A stretch of DNA of 64,000 bases, taken from Pocillopora verrucosa (taxonomy: Eukaryota; Cnidaria; Anthozoa; Scleractinia; Pocilloporidae). This document shows, one piece after another, positions 58,880-64,000 of this stretch. The stretch's first letter is position 1. Each line of letters starts with the position of its first letter. Both the position numbers and the translations under genes were made by a program. The DNA is taken from positions 10,472,882-10,536,881 of the forward strand of contig NC_089316.1 of the NCBI RefSeq assembly GCF_036669915.1. Direction: 5' to 3'. The notes below the pieces were generated by a model, which was not told the DNA's origin, did not search any database, and saw nothing but the letters and a program-made list of their open reading frames with translations.

Positions 58880-60689
58880 TTCCTGTGTGTGCTGGAGAGA
58901 AGGAAAAATTGTTGCTGAAAATTAGATTTTCTTTTCATTAAATATAGCGACAGAGAGGAAAAATAGAGCGAACGCGGGCTTTTTCCTTTGGATAAATAAA
59001 CCAGAAAGCTTCCAGTTTATGCCACCTGCTTTCTTTAAGTAAGACGTAGTAGATTCGGTCAATGGCTGTGTTTTGTAATTAAATAAGCCAGGTGACAGAT
59101 TGCCCCGAAATAGCCCTAACTTAATTTTTTTGTGTGTAACTTATGCGGCGTTAATAATTCGTAATTTTTATTTTTAGTTGGTGAAATTGTTTGAAAAGGA
59201 AAATGAAATGAGCAATCATTAAATCTTAAAATGAACACACATTTTTATGGTTAGATTCACCAGCTTTCTGTGTGTATCAATAATAACTTCTAGGTTTAAG
59301 ATGTTACGGTAGAATATAATAACATGCGTTAAAATTGGCATGGCTAAAACGAAAGTAAACAAGTCAAAAACCTGCGATTGTCTGATTATAACTTGACATT
59401 CGTTTGTGAAATTTAACTAATAATCGGCGAACGGGAGGGATTGAAGCGAGAGAGTGTCGAAATGGAATGTATTCATTACTTTTCCCTTAACTGTATTGTG
59501 ATTGTTTCCCAAACATCACGCCACTGTCTGATATGCAAAAGCAATATCAATCTTAAATCTCTATTTCTTCGTAATACGCAGTTGTTGTTAGTTGTTGTGG
59601 CTAATCGTGAGTGAATAGCATCTAATTCTCTCCTTAAAGTATCACCACTGAATCAAACCTGAAGGTCAGGAGAGTAGAGGAAATGATCAATGACTAAAAA
59701 AGCTCCTCGTTGATAAACAATTTATGCATAATTAAGGCAGCGCGCAAACAATGACCATGTTACGCGAAGCAAGGTAGGCGCTAATCCAGGTTTGACTGCC
59801 ATGGCAACGCATAATTCCCACACACAGTAACACCCGGATTGGCATGGATCAGTGCTATAACAATTACACTAGGTAACACCAATTGGACCGAGCATGGACC
59901 AATTCAAAGCAGGTATAAGACAACTTTCACTTGGTGCCGAATAGACATAAAAAAGGTAGTACAGTTATCAGTGTGTATTCAATCGTTTTTTTTTCGTTTT
60001 TCATTCCTTTCAAATGAATAACCTATTCGAAACTTACATTACTAACAACAAAGAGCAATCAAAAGAACATTTCACCTGAGAAACGTAGGGCAAATGAATG
60101 ATCTCTTATTGCTAAACAAATTTAACACAACATGCATGCGTGACCTGGCCCCGAAGGTTGGATAACGCTATCAACTGGATCATTCTCTATTCAGTAGATA
60201 GCGAAGGAGGTTTTGCTAACACTCGTCCACCGGATAGCGATTTATCTGCTGGATAGTGTAATTCGCCCTAAAAACAGCTGGGGCCTGATCCCCTCAAATT
60301 ACCAACTACTAACCAATGCAGTTGCAGATATCAGAACTGTGCTCTGGTAGGGGCAGCCCAGGTGCCACAAGCGACCCGCTGTTATCTTTAGGCGAGTTAA
60401 ATAACAGTGTTTTAAACGATGGCAAGACGTAGGTATCCAACATTTTCAACACAAGAGTCTTCTTATTGGTGATATCCAGTTATTCTTCCAAAAGCACAGG
60501 CTTGGACTTAAATAATCTGTCAGTTTCTTTATGAATAGCTAGGATAGGATTAAACCAAGATTGTGACCGGATACAGATCTCATTCCAAAGGAAGGGATTT
60601 TATCTCAGTTCATTTTTAACTCGAGGTATATCAGTTATCCCAGGACTAATGCAACATATACCGTCCGTGTTCCTTGAGGATAAATTGAG
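58880..60689. other. Upstream of D8C gene 2, no gene seen
   Basis: AT-rich; a dispersed-repeat piece at 59635-59725 (GAAATGATCAATGACTAAAA) matches 28740 and 50005. No exon is supported. Confidence 0.5.
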
Positions 60690-61625
60690 AATATCAAGAC
60701 GTGAACGGCAACGGGCACTTAGAGAAACAGAGATTTAATGAGCACAGCAATAGCTCCGCACGTGCATTTAAAAAAATATTCACTCTATAGCCATCCAATT
60801 CTAAATGGCAATGTGAAAACACCAACGTCTGTGTTGACACTGATGGAAAATTAATCAGATTTGTAGATGAACTTGCCTATTTATATCGAAGCGAGGTGAG
60901 GTCTAGCACCCTTAAAAAGAGTAAACACATACAACCATTCATGACAATCTTAAGGATGCTCGAAAGGGTTTTTCGTTGTTGCAGTGTTTGTGAAACGATG
61001 GAAGATACAAAGAAGGATATTTAATGGAGTGGGCAAACTTTGTCTCCTGGCAACTCTATTGCTGGGCTATACTTTGAAGGTACTTGTGACGTCATATCAG
61101 TTACCATGGCAACGCAAAGGTCCACAAAAACGTCCACTAAATTTTAGTTTTTGTAAATTATCTGAAAAACTAATTCGGTGACCTACCATTTTTTTGTTGG
61201 AAAGTTCCCTAAATTCTTTAACTTTTCAGACAGTATGGAAAAAATTTATCTCGTAGAATTAAATATATTTAAAGAAAATGCGATTTATGGCTTACAGAAA
61301 ATTCTACTGGATAATTTTTCCCGAAACTTTTATATTTGAAGTACCATCGTGAATGGTGCGTGCATGCAAAAAATCAACATAGGTCGCCAAACAAAATTTC
61401 GAGCTAGAAACAGATGTATTTCGCCGATTTTATTTCCGGTTCGCGCAATTTCAAGCAACATTTAACTTCCGGTGTGCTGATTTTTATCCATTCTGCTGAC
61501 GCGTGCATCTTAGTTATGGCGTGTGTAGATTACGCGCGCGCGCGTGCATCTAAAAACCCTTTCCAGCCTCCTTAAGATAATCGAAGTTTTCTTTAGCGTC
61601 GCTGTTCCGACTGCATAAGGTCATG
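60690..61625 (+). mobile_element. MITE family A, copy 4, split by an insertion
   Basis: 60690-60949 (GACGTGAACGGCAACGGG, ACAGCAATAGCTCCGCACGTG, ACAACCATTCATGACAATC) and 61576-61625 (ATCGAAGTTTTCTTTAGCG TCGCTG, GACTGCATAAGGTC) together make the order seen in copies 1 and 2. The break falls where copies 1 and 2 read TTCTAA(C/T)TAAA. Confidence 0.65.
60950..61575. mobile_element. TTAA-flanked terminal-inverted-repeat element
   Basis: TTAA then GGATGCTCGAAAGGGTTTTT at the left; AAAAACCCTTTCCAGCCTCC then TTAA at the right. The 20-bp ends agree at 18 positions. A TTAA target duplication is the hallmark of piggyBac-type transposition. At about 620 bp without a transposase frame it is nonautonomous. 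It carries CGCGCGCG and a CCATGGCAACGCA motif also found at 59800. Confidence 0.75.
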
Positions 61626-61746
61626 ATAACTTAGTGGTGAGGAAAACGAATGGACGCCGCTTGAGTTGTCTACATGAGAAAAATTCGAAACACACGATTG
61701 CCTATTCCTCCAGCATATCTGAAAACGGGAGTGATTTATGAATGAA

Positions 61747-61913
61747 TGGCCGTTTTTATGCTAGAGACGTTAAAGTTGTCTAAGACGTTAAAGTCGTCTC
61801 GAGACTTTAAATTCGAGACGGTAAACTACCGTTTTTATACTTGACGTTAAAGTCGTCTCGAGACGACTTTAACGTCTTAGACAACTTTAACGTCTCTAGC
61901 TTAAAAACGGCCA
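61747..61913. repeat. Long hairpin with internal direct repeats
   Basis: TGGCCGTTTTTATGCTAGAG at the left end is mirrored by CTCTAGCTTAAAAACGGCCA at the right. The arms, about 60 bp, contain GACGTTAAAG repeated and CGTCTCGAGACG, itself a palindrome. The centre holds a partial further copy. No coding sequence. Confidence 0.85.
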
Positions 61914-63585
61914 ATAACTGGAGATCGATTGCCGAATAAATAAAGCCTGAATGGGGATCCAGTCCCCTAGCTTCATCGTCTCTCAGGAAAGCTCCTGGTT
62001 TTCCTGGTTAATCAGTCACGGATGAACTACATGTTTATCAGCATGGCCATGCTGCCGATTTAAAGGGAGACATTGCCTTTTCAAATCTCCATAATTCTCA
62101 ACATCCTTTACAATCCAGGAAGCAACACGTGTCCTAACATGCCATGTCACGTGGTGACCTGCTTGACTAAATGGAGTCTTGCCAGACCCGAAGCGCAACC
62201 TGAGGCGAGCCACATGTAGGATTGTTTATTGGGATTAAAACGGACCTGGGAAAAAAAAAAAACAACAATAAACTTGACATATGAATCAAACCAGAAGATG
62301 AAAGTAGTCACAACAAAAGTAGTCAGTGAAAAAATTCAATGTCTTTCTAACACTTTAACTCCCAAAATATGATGGTTAATTCTCCCTTCTAGCTTCTACA
62401 CAATTCCTTGTAAATTATTTACGACAGTTTGGTGTTAGATCAAGATAGCAACTTCTAGCTGATAAGTTTAAGTATTCTCATTACCTGTATGGGGAGATAT
62501 CGGGATAGAGAGAAGTTACACATTAACCACTTGTGGGGGTTAAAGGTTAACTTGAATTCGAAATGGTGGAATTGCCGTAAATAAGGCTTTTCAAAACTCA
62601 AGCTTTCAAGATTACATTGTAAATGTGAAGCGACACTACCTCTTAACATAAATAACTCCAAAATGAGTTTGAAATTCCTAACCACTGACATTTCCAGAAT
62701 CAAAGTACATATTATAGGTGGTAATCACACAAAGTTTCAAATAAATGAAATAAAGTGGGCGTTTGTAAGGTTTTGGGTAAATTCAATAGCCCAGGGGTCC
62801 GAATCTCGAAAGTCCCGAAACCATATTTTGAAAGAATAGAGAACCAGGTTCTGTCACCCTACTAAATTCAGCTAATACTTCTTTATTAAAATTTTCAAAC
62901 CCTTTTAAACACCCATCTTAAATGGAAACATAACAGCTTTGCGGGCCTGGAGCTCTTTTCTTGAAGTTCCTGAGGGCCCGTTCCTCGAAAGTCCGGAAAC
63001 TCAACAGGCCCGATACCATATCTTAGAATCAAAATTTAAACACCAGAGACGCAGGTTCTGGCACCCTAACCAATCCATTCTGTTTCTTAAGCTGAAATTT
63101 TTGCTGGACAATTTTTGAAAAATTTTAAACCCTTCTGGCGAATGAAAACATAACAGATTTGTGGGCCCGATAAGTTACCGGGACCTTCGAGGAACGAGCC
63201 CCAGGTAACTCTACGGGCCCGTAAAGCTGTTCTGTTTTCACTGAAGATGGGAATTTCAAGTTTTGAAATTTTTATAATAGATTCATCAGCTAGAGAAACA
63301 AAGTGGACTGGTTTGAGAGCCACAAACTAATTTGCTTTTATTTCAATTTTGATTTTAAAATATAGCTTCAGGCCTGATAAGTTACCGGGACTTTCGAGAA
63401 ATGGGCGTCGGGTAACAAAAATGACTCTAAATAAGACCATCTTCTTAATTTTTGTCGTATGTAGTTCTTAAATCAGGTGCTTTCTTGTAGTGTAGACCCT
63501 TTTCCTCACCATTAATTTTAAAAATTTCGTTTACTTTTCATTGGAAAGGGTAGTTTGATACTGCTGAAGTAATGACGAGAAGATT
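61914..63585. other. Repeat-rich interval, no gene seen
   Basis: 62340-62550 resembles the dispersed repeat of 26404-26622 (TTTAACTCCCAAAATATGATGG ... GGGGGTTAAAGGTT). 62785-63415 carries CTCGAAAGTCCCG at the left and its reverse complement CGGGACTTTCGAG at the right, plus internal copies (TCCTCGAAAGTCCGGAAAC at 62981, CCGGGACCTTCGAGGAAC at 63178). This suggests nested or tandem copies of one element. Confidence 0.55.
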
Positions 63586-63738
63586 TTACCACAACTCACG
63601 CATGTCACGAATATTTCGCACCTTATGTATCGCTTGAGGATTGGCAAATTGATCATACGGAATGGTTTGCATAGTGCTCGGCGAAAGAAGGCGTTTGAAA
63701 TCTGGATCTGATTTGTCAACTCTGTCCTTAAACTCCAA
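63586..63738 (-). CDS. Terminal coding exon of an unrecognised gene (partial)
   Basis: On the minus strand a CTCTTTTAG acceptor (ending at 63739) is followed by 50 open codons and TAA (63588-63586): LEFKDRVDKSDPDFKRLLSP, then TMQTIPYDQFANPQAIHKV and RNIRDMRELW. Amino-acid composition and the clean acceptor look like a real last exon. I do not recognise the family. Upstream exons must lie beyond the right edge of the window. Confidence 0.55.
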   Translation of the reverse strand: MEFKDRVDKSDPDFKRLLSPSTMQTIPYDQFANPQAIHKVRNIRDMRELW

Positions 63739-64000
63739 CTAAAAGAGGAGATGAAAAACATACATATGCATCATGTCGCCAAATGATCATAAGCAAAATA
63801 TTTCACCTGTTACTTTATGATACGAAAAAATATAATGAGCGTTATTTTCACCGACGTAAGTGAATCAATAGTAAAAGAGTAAATAAATAACTTGATAGAT
63901 AGATGGATGAGTGAATAAATAAGTAGAGAAGGAGAGACAAAAAAGTCACCCAGAGTGTTAATAAGCGAAAGATGATGTTATTCGGTGAACGAAACAGTCA
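63739..64000. other. Right edge, intronic
   Basis: AT-rich sequence with AAATAAATA/GATAGATAG simple tracts. It is probably an intron of the minus-strand gene whose last exon ends at 63586. Confidence 0.4.

Noticed and set aside
63385..63397. CGGGACTTTCGAG as kappaB-like
   Set aside because: Lacks the final CC and belongs to a repeated element end.
2..64000. CRISPR array, operon or bacterial origin
   Set aside because: Introns, microsatellites and MITEs show eukaryotic nuclear DNA; no regular spacer array is present.

Overview
The window looks like nuclear DNA of an anthozoan cnidarian, most likely a stony coral. It is AT-rich, its genes are split by canonical GT-AG introns, intergenic space is full of short terminal-inverted-repeat and hairpin elements, and the gene families (cnidarian-style PAN/EGF/D8C secreted proteins, IRFs without an IAD, a PAR-type bZIP) fit Anthozoa. 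There is no sign of prokaryotic organisation, CRISPR or rRNA/tRNA genes. Species cannot be fixed from sequence alone.

Layout. (1) 2.1-13.9 kb, plus strand: a TASOR-like gene (HUSH silencing complex family). Seven short exons encode the pseudo-PARP and SPOC-like regions, followed by one 5.3 kb terminal exon; the N-terminal exon(s) lie further left or were not found. A decayed Penelope-like element sits in its last intron. (2) 19.4-27.8 kb, plus: an eight-exon IRF gene with its DNA-binding domain in exon 1 and a 358-residue product. (3) 29.8-36.9 kb, plus: a second, shorter IRF gene (four exons, 234 residues). Both IRF genes have consensus NF-kappaB sites upstream. Palindromic 11-mers of form GGGGANTCCCC occur three times in the IRF interval and I saw none elsewhere. 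(4) 42.0-43.1 kb, plus: an intronless PAR-like bZIP gene whose 3' end is tandemly duplicated. (5) 46.7-51.0 kb (plus) and 54.6-58.9 kb (minus): two convergent paralogues with identical exon plans encoding secreted PAN - fibrinogen-like stub - EGF - EGF - D8C proteins that stop after D8C, without a ZP domain. Between them lies an inverted, broken copy of the bZIP locus (51.8-53.2 kb). (6) 59-63.5 kb: repeats, including a TTAA-flanked element nested inside another repeat, and a long hairpin. (7) 63.6-63.7 kb, minus: the last coding exon of an unrecognised gene that enters from beyond the right edge.

How it fits together (inference). The left half groups a heterochromatin/transposon-silencing factor with two transcription factors of the interferon-regulatory family that appear wired to NF-kappaB and, for at least one, to IRF-type feedback. 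The right half groups a probable circadian/metabolic-type bZIP regulator with duplicated extracellular-matrix or mucosal D8C proteins. The most interesting signal is the kappaB-rich IRF pair. All exon joins were made by eye from splice sites and reading phase and need transcript support.
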